A DNA stretch of 64,000 nucleotides, taken from positions 62,001 through 126,000 of the forward strand of contig NZ_JAKVTW010000005.1 of NCBI RefSeq assembly GCF_022489065.1, given 5' to 3'. A model generated the notes under the pieces. It saw only the letters and a program-made list of their open reading frames with translations. It was not told where the DNA came from and ran no database searches. This document shows, piece after piece, positions 28,333-37,226 of the stretch. How positions within the stretch are numbered: position 1 is the stretch's first letter; each line of letters begins with the position of its first letter. The position numbers and the translations under genes were made by a program. This DNA comes from Vreelandella neptunia (lineage in GTDB: Bacteria; Pseudomonadota; Gammaproteobacteria; Pseudomonadales; Halomonadaceae).

Positions 28333-29055
28333 TTACATAGCGTCGATATCGACGGAGGCCACATCCACCCCAACGTTGTGCACCACCATAAAGCTGCCTT
28401 CGCCATCATTTTCAGCGCTTATCAGCAGGTACTCCATGCGCTCAGTGCCTTGTATGGTGCGTTCATAAAGCATCGCGTGATGGGTAACGTGGCGTGCAGC
28501 AATACTCTCGGTGGTCATCACTTGCTCTTCGAAAACCACCGGTGGCGACCAGAGGCTGTCGCTATCTCCCCACAGCCGCTGATAAGTACAGATGCGTGGT
28601 TCCTCGGTGGTGGAGGTGAGCGCGACGGTTTGAGCGCCGATGCTGTCGGGCTGCTTATCTTCACCGTTAATCACACCGTCAAATTCGGCATCCGAAAGGT
28701 GGGCAACACGGTAAAAGTCGAACAGCTTATATTCAAGCACCTGACCATGTTCGATGTTCGCCTGCAGCCACGTATCGTTATCCAGATAGAAGCGCACCAG
28801 GTGCGCCCCCTGGCCTAGATCGACATGCCCGACGGCAGCAATGTGATGGTAGGCATCGTCGTCCCAGCTAAACAGCGCATCGGCGTGGGCGCGCAGGCCA
28901 ATCAGCTTAATGTTGACGCGACCATCCAGCCGCAAGCCTTCAAGCTGTTCCTGGCTGATGCCCATGGGCAGGCCTGCAGCTACCGGGCGGCCCGTTGTCT
29001 GCTCGGGCTGCTTCTGCGTGGTAGCGCGAAAAAGTGCTTTCAGGTTGTTAAGCAT
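28333..29055 (-). CDS. yjfK: DUF2491 protein (YjfK family)
   Basis: A 240-aa soluble protein of the DUF2491/YjfK family. Recognisable stretches are PMGISQEQLEGLRLDGRVNI, AVGHVDLGQGAHLVRFYLDN and the C-terminal MLYERTIQGTERMEYLLISA. It has no signal peptide or membrane segment, so it is probably cytoplasmic. It lies between the PspA-like and DUF350 genes. No activity is known; its constant company with PspA and DUF350 suggests a structural or regulatory role at the membrane. Confidence 0.82.
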   Translation of the reverse strand: MLNNLKALFRATTQKQPEQTTGRPVAAGLPMGISQEQLEGLRLDGRVNIKLIGLRAHADALFSWDDDAYHHIAAVGHVDLGQGAHLVRFYLDNDTWLQANIEHGQVLEYKLFDFYRVAHLSDAEFDGVINGEDKQPDSIGAQTVALTSTTEEPRICTYQRLWGDSDSLWSPPVVFEEQVMTTESIAARHVTHHAMLYERTIQGTERMEYLLISAENDGEGSFMVVHNVGVDVASVDIDAM

Positions 29056-29091
29056 GGCCTGCCTCGCTAATAAGCTTGTTTAAGAAGTAAC

Positions 29092-29787
29092 TTACTCTTG
29101 TGGAGCGTTTTTCTTGGCTTTCAGGCGGGCTAACACATCGTCGGCTTTGCGCTGGGTACCGCCGATACCTGCTGATTTCAGGCGTGCTTCCAGCGAGCTA
29201 CCGCTCTCTTCCGCGGCCATCTCGTCGGCTGCGTGCATCTGCGCCGAGTTAAGCTGCTGGCGCTCTTTAATACGCTCCAGTGACTCCATGGCGCTACTCA
29301 TGGCGCTATTCTGGCCTGAGTGGCGAGATGCCACGGCGGATTGGGCTTTTTGCGCCGACTCTGTGGCTTTCACCACGCTCACCTGCTGCTTCAGCTGGCG
29401 AAGCTGGTTGTCGGTGCCGCGAATGGCGCCGCGCAGTTTTTCGATGCTGGCATCGTACTCGCTAACAATCGCGCGCTCTGCTTCCAGGTCATCCTGTAAC
29501 GCTACCATGCGCTCAGCCACTTCCACCGCCAGTGCTTCTTCGCCTTTATCCAGTGCGGCCTCAGCACTTTTTTCAAGCTCGGCAATTTTGCTTTCCAGCG
29601 TGTCGGCTTTATTGCTGTTCAACTGACGCTGACCCATCAGGCGGGTCAGTTCGGTTTTAGACTGGCTAAGGTGATTTTCTGAGTCGCGAATCTCCTGGTC
29701 TAAAATTCGCAGGGCTTGAGAATCCACGACGGCTTGTCCGGATTCATTCGCTTTACCGCGCAGGGCGGTCATGATTTTGCTTAACAT
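29092..29787 (-). CDS. yjfJ: PspA/IM30-family membrane-remodelling protein (YjfJ)
   Basis: A 231-aa, almost wholly coiled-coil ESCRT-III-like protein of the PspA/Vipp1 family, expected to bind the inner face of the membrane. The N-terminal half has long E/K/Q-rich helices (LDQEIRDSENHLSQSKTELT, then a second near LQDDLEAERAIVSEYDASIE). The C-terminal part ends LARLKAKKN. I chose the ATG at 29787; a GTG four codons upstream has no ribosome site. It is second in the yjfI-C cluster, with no pspBC or pspF nearby, so this is a separate PspA-like system. Confidence 0.88.
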   Translation of the reverse strand: MLSKIMTALRGKANESGQAVVDSQALRILDQEIRDSENHLSQSKTELTRLMGQRQLNSNKADTLESKIAELEKSAEAALDKGEEALAVEVAERMVALQDDLEAERAIVSEYDASIEKLRGAIRGTDNQLRQLKQQVSVVKATESAQKAQSAVASRHSGQNSAMSSAMESLERIKERQQLNSAQMHAADEMAAEESGSSLEARLKSAGIGGTQRKADDVLARLKAKKNAPQE

Positions 29788-29870
29788 AGGTAATCTCACT
29801 TATACGTCACCGTGGCGGTGACACTAATTGATAACGATGATTGAGAGAATAGACGAACAATGGGTAAATG

Positions 29871-30344
29871 TTAGGCGAAGTGCGTTTGAATCAGTTCGGC
29901 AACTTCCATAGCGGCGCCAGCGGTGGCGTGCAGCTCCGCGCAAATTGACTCGAGTTTGGAGTCGCCAAACAACTGGCCGTAAGCCACATAAACGTCGTGC
30001 CCGTCGATTTCGACAATCCCCACGGAAGCTAGCGGTAACGAGATGCCCTGGCGTAACAGCACTTCGTTTAATTCAGCGCTGTTTTTGACGCTGGCAACGG
30101 CAACAATGGGTGCCATGGCGATCCACTCATTTTCGCTGCGCGAGAGGGTAATCGGCAAGTTGCCATAGTCGTTGAGCTCCCAGATTAGCGTCTGGTTGGT
30201 CTCATCTAAGCTAATGGTCGCTTCGGGCCACTCAATAGCCGCATGTTCATAAGTTTGGGGCGCTGGTTGGCTGACTAACTTATATAACTCGCTGGCAGTA
30301 ATGCCGCTCGTGACGGTAGGCGTATTCAAGGTGATTTGCTCCAT
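29871..30344 (-). CDS. yjfI: DUF2170 protein (YjfI family)
   Basis: A 157-aa soluble acidic protein that I place in DUF2170/YjfI, from NDYGNLPITLSRSENEWIAM and LNEVLLRQGISLPLASVGIV with VYVAYGQLFGDSKLE. It is the first gene of the six-gene minus-strand cluster, so the operon promoter should be between 30345 and about 30410. There is a gap of 83 bases before yjfJ. Function unknown. Confidence 0.82.
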   Translation of the reverse strand: MEQITLNTPTVTSGITASELYKLVSQPAPQTYEHAAIEWPEATISLDETNQTLIWELNDYGNLPITLSRSENEWIAMAPIVAVASVKNSAELNEVLLRQGISLPLASVGIVEIDGHDVYVAYGQLFGDSKLESICAELHATAGAAMEVAELIQTHFA

Positions 30345-30349
30345 CGTTC

Positions 30350-30370
30350 GTTAAGTAGTTTCACCTTAAC
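30350..30370. promoter_or_regulatory. Inverted repeat upstream of yjfI
   Basis: GTTAAG-N9-CTTAAC lies five bases upstream of the yjfI start, where an operator or an RNA hairpin controlling translation could act. The start lacks a clear Shine-Dalgarno sequence. Evidence is symmetry and position only. Confidence 0.35.
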
Positions 30371-30413
30371 ACTTAGTAGAGCAAATGGTTCCTTTTGCCA
30401 GAAAAGCCCTAAC

Positions 30414-30436
30414 AAAAGCCCCGCACGCGACGGGGC
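30414..30436 (-). terminator. Intrinsic terminator of the malonate operon
   Basis: On the minus strand a six-base stem GCCCCG/CGGGGC with loop TCGCGTG is followed by TTTTG, about 40 bases past the matB stop. Confidence 0.85.
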
Positions 30437-30474
30437 AAAAGGCTGGGGAGGCGTATGCGGGTAAGGGGAGTCGT

Positions 30475-32010
30475 TTAAGGAGCCCTGTAAGTGTCATTGA
30501 ACTGTTTACGCAGTTCATTTTTCTGCACTTTGCCCATGGTGTTGCGGGGTAGTTCATCGACAAAAAAGACCCGTTTGGGCTGCTTATACTTGGCTAGCCG
30601 ACCGTCTAGATGGCTGATTACCTTATCTTCATTAAGCTGATTTTCTTCAAGGGCACCTTGCTGGCGCACCACCACGGCGGTTACCCCTTCACCAAAGTCG
30701 GGATGCGGCAGGCCGATAACCGCAGATTCAGCGACTTGATCAAGCTCGTCGATTACCTGCTCTACCTCTTTGGGATAGACGTTGTAGCCGCCGGAAATCA
30801 CCAGGTCTTTGTCGCGGCCCACAATATGCACATAGCCCTGCTCGTCGACCATGGCGAGATCGCCGGTAATGAAAAAGCCGTCGTCTAACAGCTCCTCGCG
30901 GGTTTTTTCAGGCATCCGCCAGTAGCCAATAAACACATTCGGGCCGCGTATCTGCAGCATGCCAATCTCGCCAAGCGGCACCTCATCGCCGCTTTCGCGA
31001 TTGGTAATGCGCATCTCCACGCCGGGGAGCGGCATACCCACGGTGCCTGCTCGGCGGGCACCTTCATAGGGGTTGGAGAGGTTCATATTGGTTTCGGTCA
31101 TACCGTAACGTTCAAGAATCGCATGGCCCGTTTTGGCTTCAAACGCCTCGTGGGTCTCGGCGGTGAGCGGGGCAGAGCCGGAGACGAACAGCCGCATGTT
31201 GGCGGTAGCGTCAGGCGTTAGGCGCTCATCCTGAACCAAGCGTGTATAGAAGGTGGGCACGCCCATCATCACGCTGCCTCGTGGCAGCTCGTCAAAAATC
31301 ACATCAGCATCGAATTTGGGCAGAAACAGCATGCTGGCACCCGCCATCAGAGTGACGTTGCAAGCAACGAACAAACCGTGGGTGTGGAAGATCGGCAGCG
31401 CATGGATCAGCCGATCATCGGCGCTGAAGTGCCAGGCTGTGACCAAGGTTTCAGCGTTTGAGGCGAGGTTCTTGTGGGTCAGCATGGCGCCTTTCGAGCG
31501 CCCGGTGGTGCCGGATGTGTAAAGAATAGCGGCCAGATCGCGCTCGCCAAGTGCCACGATATCCTCCCGCGGCGCTGCCGTTCGGGCGGTTTCCATTAGG
31601 CTGCCGTCGACGGCGCTGCCTAGGGTTGCCACCGCAGGACAGCCCGTTTCAGCGGCAAGCGCCTGCGCCTCATCTAGCAATTTAGGGCGGCAAACAAACA
31701 GCGCGGGCTCGGCGTCGTTTAAGAAGTAGCGTATCTCATCGCCGGTATAGCCGGTATTGAGAGGCAAATAGACGCCACCGATGCGTAGGCAGGCCAAATA
31801 GAGCAGTATCGCTTCAGGGCTTTTATCCACTTGTACGGCAACGCGGTCACCTTGCTTAACGCCTAACTCGGTTAGCGCGCCAGCAAGCTGCGCACTGATG
31901 GTTAGCGCATCGGTGTAGCGATAGCGGCGGCCATCACGGGTGGTAATAAAATCGGCCTCTGCGCGCTCACGCATTTTGGCAGCAAAGGTTTCAAATAGAT
32001 TGTGGCTCAT
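30475..32010 (-). CDS. matB: Malonyl-CoA synthetase MatB
   Basis: ANL-superfamily ligase (511 aa) forming malonyl-CoA from malonate, CoA and ATP. The adenylation P-loop LYTSGTTGRSKGAMLTH, the GYGMTE-equivalent ERYGMTETNM, FFITGDLAMVD and the C-terminal catalytic-lysine region LPRNTMGKVQKNELR are all present. Its start overlaps the malonyl-CoA decarboxylase stop as ATGA. With the decarboxylase and TRAP genes it makes a full path from external malonate to acetyl-CoA. Confidence 0.93.
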   Translation of the reverse strand: MSHNLFETFAAKMRERAEADFITTRDGRRYRYTDALTISAQLAGALTELGVKQGDRVAVQVDKSPEAILLYLACLRIGGVYLPLNTGYTGDEIRYFLNDAEPALFVCRPKLLDEAQALAAETGCPAVATLGSAVDGSLMETARTAAPREDIVALGERDLAAILYTSGTTGRSKGAMLTHKNLASNAETLVTAWHFSADDRLIHALPIFHTHGLFVACNVTLMAGASMLFLPKFDADVIFDELPRGSVMMGVPTFYTRLVQDERLTPDATANMRLFVSGSAPLTAETHEAFEAKTGHAILERYGMTETNMNLSNPYEGARRAGTVGMPLPGVEMRITNRESGDEVPLGEIGMLQIRGPNVFIGYWRMPEKTREELLDDGFFITGDLAMVDEQGYVHIVGRDKDLVISGGYNVYPKEVEQVIDELDQVAESAVIGLPHPDFGEGVTAVVVRQQGALEENQLNEDKVISHLDGRLAKYKQPKRVFFVDELPRNTMGKVQKNELRKQFNDTYRAP

Positions 32011-33374
32011 TTGGTGGTCTCTCCCTTGGCCAGCTTGCGGGCGCGACGAGCGAGGTCGCGCACCTCATTTGAGCAAGCAACGGTCGCCTTGGCGGTATAG
32101 TTTTCGTGGTTGCGCTCGATATCGTCCAGCACGTAGAGGTAGTTGACCATCAGGCCGGCGGCTTGTTTAAAGCCCTTATCGGAGATATCGCCCAACCAGT
32201 TAATGCGGTGGAGCTCGGCGCCGTTGCCGAGGTGAAAGCGGGCCACCGGGTTGAGCGGCAGGCCGTGGCGGTTCTTCTCTTCGACCAGATAGCGGGCGGC
32301 CAGCGGGCGAATGGCGGCTTTGAGCTGCTCTTCGCGGGTTTTATCTTGATGCCATCCCGGCGTTTCAAGCCCTTTGAGCGACTTACGCAGTGACTCGGGA
32401 AGCTGCTCATCGTCACGCTGCTCCTGTAACCACTGGGCGAAGCCGGGCACCGGCGAGAGGGTGACGAAATATTTCAGCTGCGGCAGCTCCTGGGAGAGCT
32501 CTTGCACCACCTGCTTGATCAAAAAATTACCGAAGGAGATGCCGCGCAGGCCGGTCTGGCAGTTGCTGATGCCAAAGAAAGCTGCGGTATCGGCATCTTC
32601 GGGGTCGTCGATACCTTTTTTGCTATAGCTGCTTTCGCCGGAGAGGATGGGCTGAATACGGCTAGGCAAACCCTTGTGGAGGGCCACTTCCACAAAGATT
32701 AGCGGCTCGTCGCCAATCGCCGGGTGGAAGAAGGCGAAGCAGCGCCGATCACGAGCATCCAGCCGCCGACGCAGATCGTCCCAATCCTGAATTTCGTGTA
32801 CCGCTTCGTAGCGGATAATCTTCTCGAGAATCGACGCAGGCGTGTTCCAGTCAATGCGCTTGAGCATCAAAAAGCCGCGGTTGAACCAGGAGCCGAACAG
32901 GTGAGCAAAGTCGTCGTCGATGGCCGCCAGCTCTGGCTGTTCGCGCAGCAACGCCAGCAGATCCTCACGCATTTTAACCAGCTCATAGGTACCGTCGCTG
33001 GCCAGGTTTAAACGCCGGAAAAGCTCCTGGCGCCGGGGCTCGCAGGCTTCAAACAGGCGCTGTAGCGATTGGTTGTCGCGAACCTCTTGGTAGGCCAGGT
33101 AGGCTGCATCAATGGGGCCGGGTTCGGCCGCAAAATCAGCCGTTAGGCGGGTAAAAAAGCTGCTTTTTTCATCCGCCGATAGGCGCTGATAAATGGCCAG
33201 AGCACGGCTTGCCAGCGCGATGCTGGAGGCTTCACCATCGCTTTCCAGCAGCTTGTGGCAGGCCTTGACCAACTGCTGATGGTCTGGCGTCACTGTCTCG
33301 GGATGGCGCCGGCGCAACAAAGCATCACGCTGGGTGATGTTGTTGAACAGCTCCTGCAAAAACATCATATTCAT
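32007..33374 (-). CDS. matA: Malonyl-CoA decarboxylase
   Basis: A 455-aa malonyl-CoA decarboxylase, which releases CO2 from malonyl-CoA to give acetyl-CoA. The helical N-terminal domain is followed by the GNAT-like catalytic domain; SNCQTGLRGISFGNFLIKQV with TLSPVPGFAQWL is the family signature, and ARFHLGNGAELHRINWLGD carries the conserved His region. It is cytoplasmic. It lies 11 bases after the TRAP large permease and overlaps matB, so one message is likely. Confidence 0.94.
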   Translation of the reverse strand: MNMMFLQELFNNITQRDALLRRRHPETVTPDHQQLVKACHKLLESDGEASSIALASRALAIYQRLSADEKSSFFTRLTADFAAEPGPIDAAYLAYQEVRDNQSLQRLFEACEPRRQELFRRLNLASDGTYELVKMREDLLALLREQPELAAIDDDFAHLFGSWFNRGFLMLKRIDWNTPASILEKIIRYEAVHEIQDWDDLRRRLDARDRRCFAFFHPAIGDEPLIFVEVALHKGLPSRIQPILSGESSYSKKGIDDPEDADTAAFFGISNCQTGLRGISFGNFLIKQVVQELSQELPQLKYFVTLSPVPGFAQWLQEQRDDEQLPESLRKSLKGLETPGWHQDKTREEQLKAAIRPLAARYLVEEKNRHGLPLNPVARFHLGNGAELHRINWLGDISDKGFKQAAGLMVNYLYVLDDIERNHENYTAKATVACSNEVRDLARRARKLAKGETTK

Positions 33375-33385
33375 GATCGAACTCC

Positions 33386-34720
33386 TTACCCCATGATCAA
33401 GTTAGGTAGCCAAAGCGCGATGCCCGGGAAGAGACACAGCAGCAAGATACCCAGCACCATGCAAAGCGCGTAGGGCAAGCTTCCCATCAAAATGTCACGC
33501 AGCGAGATATCCGGCGCGATGCCTTTGATAATGAACAGGTTGAGCCCCACCGGAGGGGTGATCAGGCCGATCTCTAGATTGATGGTCAAGATCACTGCAA
33601 ACCAGTAAGGATCGAAGTTGGCGGCCAGGATAATGGGCAGCAGGATGGGCGCGGTCATGACGATCACGGCCACCGGCGGCAGGAAGAAACCCGCTACCAG
33701 CAGGAAGAGGTTAATTACCCCCATCAGCGCCCAGCGATTGATCTCCAGACCGGCAATCGCAGCCGCTACGGTTTGGGTGATAAACATGGAGGAGAGCGCG
33801 TATGCGAATACTTCGGCGGTGGCGATCACCAGCATGATCATCACGCTTTCCCGCAGCGAGTCGCGCATGATCAGCTTGATCGGCCCCAACTGCCACATGC
33901 GATAGATAAGGATCGCAAGCGCCAAGCACAGAAACGCGCCGACACCCGCCGCCTCGGAAGGTGTTGCCACCCCGCCGTACAAGGCAAACAGGATGCCCGC
34001 GACCACGCCCAGGAAAGGCAGTACGCGCACCAATGCTTTCAGATTGGTATCAACATTCTGCTTAACGTTCTGTTTTAGCCGTTCGACGGATTCGGCCATG
34101 GGGTTGCTATAACCACCGGCCATTTTACAGGCGAACATTGTCCAGATCATAAACAGGCCTGCGAGCATAAAGCCCGGCACTACCCCAGCAATAAACAGCC
34201 GACCAATAGAGGTTTCGGTGGAGATGCCGTAGATGATCATGGTGACCGAAGGCGGAATCAGAATGCCCAGTGTGCCGCCCGCCGCAATACAACCCGCTGC
34301 CACGCCATCCGGGTAGCCGCGCTTGCGCATTTCAGGAATACCCATTTTACCAATCGCCGCACAGGTGGCGGGGGATGATCCAGAAAGCGCGGCAAAAATC
34401 GAGCAAGCACCGATATTGGAAACCGCCAAGCCGCCGGGCAGTTTTCCCATCCACAGATCCAGCGAGCGATAAAGGTCACGCCCGGTGGGGGAGGAGGCCA
34501 CCGCAGCGCCCATCAGAATAAACATCGGGATGGCGACAAAGCCAAACTCGGCAATGCGGTCAAAAAAAGTTTCCCCGAAATAGGTGAGCTCTGAGAGACC
34601 CCGATCATAGAGCAGCGCCAGCAGCGAAACACCGCCCAGGGCAAAGGCGATAGGGGTACCGATAGCCATCAGCACAATCAATGCGATGCCGACAATGATG
34701 CCTAACGTAATAGGATCCAT
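33386..34720 (-). CDS. TRAP transporter large permease subunit (DctM family, malonate)
   Basis: A 444-aa membrane protein with about 12-13 hydrophobic helices, the ion-coupled transport subunit of a TRAP importer. Family blocks are IGTPIAFALGG, FVAIPMFILMGAAVA, GSSPATCAAIGKMGIPEM and IPPSVTMIIYG, followed by LEIGLITPPVGLNLFIIKGI at the C-terminus. The start is two bases after the small permease stop. Malonate is inferred as substrate from the adjoining decarboxylase and synthetase. Confidence 0.92.
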   Translation of the reverse strand: MDPITLGIIVGIALIVLMAIGTPIAFALGGVSLLALLYDRGLSELTYFGETFFDRIAEFGFVAIPMFILMGAAVASSPTGRDLYRSLDLWMGKLPGGLAVSNIGACSIFAALSGSSPATCAAIGKMGIPEMRKRGYPDGVAAGCIAAGGTLGILIPPSVTMIIYGISTETSIGRLFIAGVVPGFMLAGLFMIWTMFACKMAGGYSNPMAESVERLKQNVKQNVDTNLKALVRVLPFLGVVAGILFALYGGVATPSEAAGVGAFLCLALAILIYRMWQLGPIKLIMRDSLRESVMIMLVIATAEVFAYALSSMFITQTVAAAIAGLEINRWALMGVINLFLLVAGFFLPPVAVIVMTAPILLPIILAANFDPYWFAVILTINLEIGLITPPVGLNLFIIKGIAPDISLRDILMGSLPYALCMVLGILLLCLFPGIALWLPNLIMG

Positions 34721-34722
34721 GT

Positions 34723-35244
34723 TCAGCTCTCCCCACGCAATATTTCAGCCACATACTGCAGCGACAGAAGGGTAGCGCCCACCGCCATGGGCAGCAGCGC
34801 TGGCCACAACGGCGGGTTCCACACCGAGCCGGTGGTCCACTCACCGTGGAGCGCCTCGAAGACGTAAATCCAGCTGGCATACGCCAACGCGGCACAAAAA
34901 CCTAACCCAAACAGTGATGCGATCAAACGCATAATGGTGCGTGTCATGCCGCCTAGCGCATCGGGAACGATCGTAATGGCGACATGGCCGCCGGTCATTA
35001 ACACGTAGGGGCTGCCCAGCAGCATTGCTCCCGTGACGGAGAAGATGGTGAATTCGGTCTGCCAGCTGGTGCTCATGCCCAGGAGATAGCGAATAAACAC
35101 CATCTGGCAGATGACCAGTACGCCCGCAATAAACATGGCGCAGGCCAAATAGGCGGAAAGCCGCGAGAGCTTATCCATGACGCGAATGTAGCCGCCAATG
35201 ATGCCCCCTCGCACGGGGGATTCGTGAGTGGTTGTGGTTGCCAT
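34723..35244 (-). CDS. TRAP transporter small permease subunit (DctQ family, malonate)
   Basis: A 173-aa protein with four transmembrane helices, the small membrane subunit that pairs with the large permease. Family pattern is seen in ISAYLACAMFIAGVLVICQM-like helix 1 and RYLLGMSTSWQTEFTIFS, where W and E are conserved. I chose the ATG at 35244, preceded by GAGGGA; the in-frame ATG at 35271 lies just after a hairpin and has no ribosome site. Confidence 0.9.
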   Translation of the reverse strand: MATTTTHESPVRGGIIGGYIRVMDKLSRLSAYLACAMFIAGVLVICQMVFIRYLLGMSTSWQTEFTIFSVTGAMLLGSPYVLMTGGHVAITIVPDALGGMTRTIMRLIASLFGLGFCAALAYASWIYVFEALHGEWTTGSVWNPPLWPALLPMAVGATLLSLQYVAEILRGES

Positions 35245-35280
35245 AGTTCCCTCATCCAGCGCAGTAAGCATCAGTGTTAA

Positions 35281-35306
35281 GCGACCACTCCTAAAGGAAT
35301 GGTCGC
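35281..35306 (-). other. Intercistronic hairpin between TRAP binding protein and small permease
   Basis: An 11-base stem GCGACCATTCC/GGAGTGGTCGC (one G-U pair) with loop TTTA on the minus strand, no T-run. This position, just after a binding-protein gene, is typical of hairpins that protect the upstream message so the binding protein is made in excess. Confidence 0.6.
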
Positions 35307-35321
35307 GCCGTTAGGCGTTGC

Positions 35322-36317
35322 TTACTCGACGGCCAGCGCTGCATCGATAATGGCTTGGCCATTGGGAACGTTCTCGGCGAAGTTTTTGTAGGAGGTTTCG
35401 CGGGCGATTTCTAGCCAAGCGTTGTAGTCCTCTTCGCTCATACTGACCACTTCAACACCGTTCTCCTCGTAAAGATCGACCATCTCCTGATCAATCGCCG
35501 CAGCCTCTTCAGCGAAGAATTCCTCGGCGGCTTCACCCGCTTCCATTAGCGCTGCTTGCTGCTCTTCATTAAGGCCCTGCCACACCTGCTCGGAAATGAG
35601 AATCGGCTCGTACATAAACCACAGCGCGAAGTCGCCGGGTTCGGTCAGGCACTCAACCTGCTCGTAAAGACGGAAAGATATAAACGACATTGACGAGGTG
35701 TTGGCGGCGTCCAATACGCCGGTTTGCATCGCGGTGTAAACCTCGGAAGACGGCATTGAGGCGATCGAGGCGCCAGCGGCTTCCAGCATCTCTTCAAAGG
35801 CGGGCCCGGCAGCACGCAGGTTCTGACCCTCGACGGTGTCAGGTGAGGTAATGCACTGCTCGCTAGAGGCAAAACCGCCTGAGAGCCACGCATCGGAGAG
35901 CACCCGACCACCGCCTTCCTGGATCACCGCCTTGATCATCTCCATATATTCGGAGTCATTTAGACGCTGCGCATGTGCTTGGTTGCGCACCAGGCCGGGC
36001 ATCAGCGTGGCAGAGAACTCTGGGTGCCGACCGCTGGCGTAATCCAGCGGCAGTGAGGTGATATCCAAGCGGCCTCGGGCCAAAGCACCCCACTGTTCGC
36101 GTGCTTTGAACAGCGATTGGCCAGGGTAGACTTCAATGGTTAGGCCCACATCCGCCTCGGCCACGTGACGGGCCATCATTTGCACCATTTCGTCGCGGAC
36201 ATCGCCTTGGCCACCGGGGAATTGATGCGATGCGCGTAGTACGGTGTCGGCAGAGGCGTGTGACGCTGCAATGGCGAGGCCTAGGGCGGCGGCAGTTGAG
36301 ATCAAATAGCGTTGCAT
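35322..36317 (-). CDS. TRAP transporter substrate-binding protein (DctP family, malonate)
   Basis: A 331-aa periplasmic binding protein with an N-terminal Sec signal (RYLISTAAALGLAIAASHASA, cleavage likely after ASA). The DctP core includes VYPGQSLFKAREQWGALARG, a central SSEVYTAMQTGVLDAANTS that holds the usual ligand-contact region, and LWFMYEPILIS. It is the first gene of the minus-strand malonate operon, divergent from the GntR regulator. Malonate specificity is inferred from the operon. Confidence 0.9.
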   Translation of the reverse strand: MQRYLISTAAALGLAIAASHASADTVLRASHQFPGGQGDVRDEMVQMMARHVAEADVGLTIEVYPGQSLFKAREQWGALARGRLDITSLPLDYASGRHPEFSATLMPGLVRNQAHAQRLNDSEYMEMIKAVIQEGGGRVLSDAWLSGGFASSEQCITSPDTVEGQNLRAAGPAFEEMLEAAGASIASMPSSEVYTAMQTGVLDAANTSSMSFISFRLYEQVECLTEPGDFALWFMYEPILISEQVWQGLNEEQQAALMEAGEAAEEFFAEEAAAIDQEMVDLYEENGVEVVSMSEEDYNAWLEIARETSYKNFAENVPNGQAIIDAALAVE

Positions 36318-36380
36318 GTGGCGTCTCCAACAGTTGTTGTTGTGTGTTTGGATGAGCTTTTATATGTTTATCAGGCAAGC

Positions 36381-36394
36381 TGATATATATATCA
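36381..36394. promoter_or_regulatory. Perfect 14-bp palindrome, candidate GntR operator
   Basis: TGATATATATATCA in the 157-bp divergent region. Its left TGATA also pairs with a TATCA seven bases upstream (36369-36373), giving overlapping symmetric half-sites. A likely target of the adjacent GntR regulator, or part of an AT-rich promoter. Confidence 0.5.
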
Positions 36395-36414
36395 ATAGGC
36401 GCTACGTATGCTAA

Positions 36415-36430
36415 TGTCAACTATATGACA
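36415..36430. promoter_or_regulatory. TGTCA-N6-TGACA inverted repeat, candidate GntR operator
   Basis: Five-base arms around six AT-rich bases, 45 bases before the regulator start. Together with the 36381-36394 palindrome it could let the GntR protein control both itself and the malonate operon. Confidence 0.5.
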
Positions 36431-36474
36431 GCATTAAAACGGCTACGATGAGTCGCGATCCAAGGAGGTAAAAC

Positions 36475-37158
36475 ATGACGGGCACCAAGCGATCCAACGC
36501 TCAGCGATTAAGGGATTCACTTGAAGATGACATCATCAATGGCCGCCGTTTACCTGGGGAGCGCCTGGATCCAGAAGCCTTAGGTCGTGAGTTTGAGGTC
36601 TCGCGCACCCCTGTGCGGGAAGCTTTTCAGCAGTTGGTGGCCAGTGGCTTGGTCACGGTTTCGCCGAAGAAGGGCACTTTCGTGGCGAAAGTGGGGATTG
36701 ATCAACTGATCGAGATGTTCGAGGTGATGGCGGAACTTGAGGGCATGTGTGGCCGCTTGGCGGCACGTCGGATTACCGAGCAGGAACTTACGGCACTGCG
36801 CGAAGCCCACCAGCGCTGTGAAGCGGCGGCCCTGGCCGGTGACAGCGATGAGTACTACTACGAAAACGAAGGGTTTCACGACTGTATCTACACCGCGAGC
36901 CACAACGCCTTTTTGGCCAGCGAAGCGCGCCAGCTTAAACAGCGCTTGAAGCCTTATCGGCGCCTGCAGCTACAGGTGCGCCAGCGGGTGAATAATTCAC
37001 TCAGCGAGCACCAAATCATCGTCGAGGCCATTGAGCAGGGCGACCCTCTGGCGGCCCAACGAGCGCTGAGCGACCATGTGTTGATTCAAGGTGAGCGCTT
37101 TAGCGATTTCGTTTCCAGCGTCCGACGCATGGAAGCGCCGTTAGAACAAACCGGCTAG
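36475..37158 (+). CDS. matR: GntR-family (FadR-type) regulator of malonate use
   Basis: A 227-aa regulator: N-terminal winged helix (AQRLRDSLEDDIINGRRLPG, then EALGREFEVSRTPVREAFQQ) and an all-helical FCD effector domain with the metal/ligand histidine-type residues in ENEGFHDCIYTASHN and SLSEHQIIVEAIEQGD. AAGGAGGT eight bases before the ATG is a near-perfect ribosome site. It diverges from the malonate TRAP operon, so malonate-responsive repression is the natural inference; the name matR rests on that context. Confidence 0.85.
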   Translation: MTGTKRSNAQRLRDSLEDDIINGRRLPGERLDPEALGREFEVSRTPVREAFQQLVASGLVTVSPKKGTFVAKVGIDQLIEMFEVMAELEGMCGRLAARRITEQELTALREAHQRCEAAALAGDSDEYYYENEGFHDCIYTASHNAFLASEARQLKQRLKPYRRLQLQVRQRVNNSLSEHQIIVEAIEQGDPLAAQRALSDHVLIQGERFSDFVSSVRRMEAPLEQTG

Positions 37159-37226
37159 CTAAGTCTATAGCTAAGTCCCTATCGGTGGGGTAATAGTCCT
37201 TGCCGACATTGAGCGCAGGGCAGACA

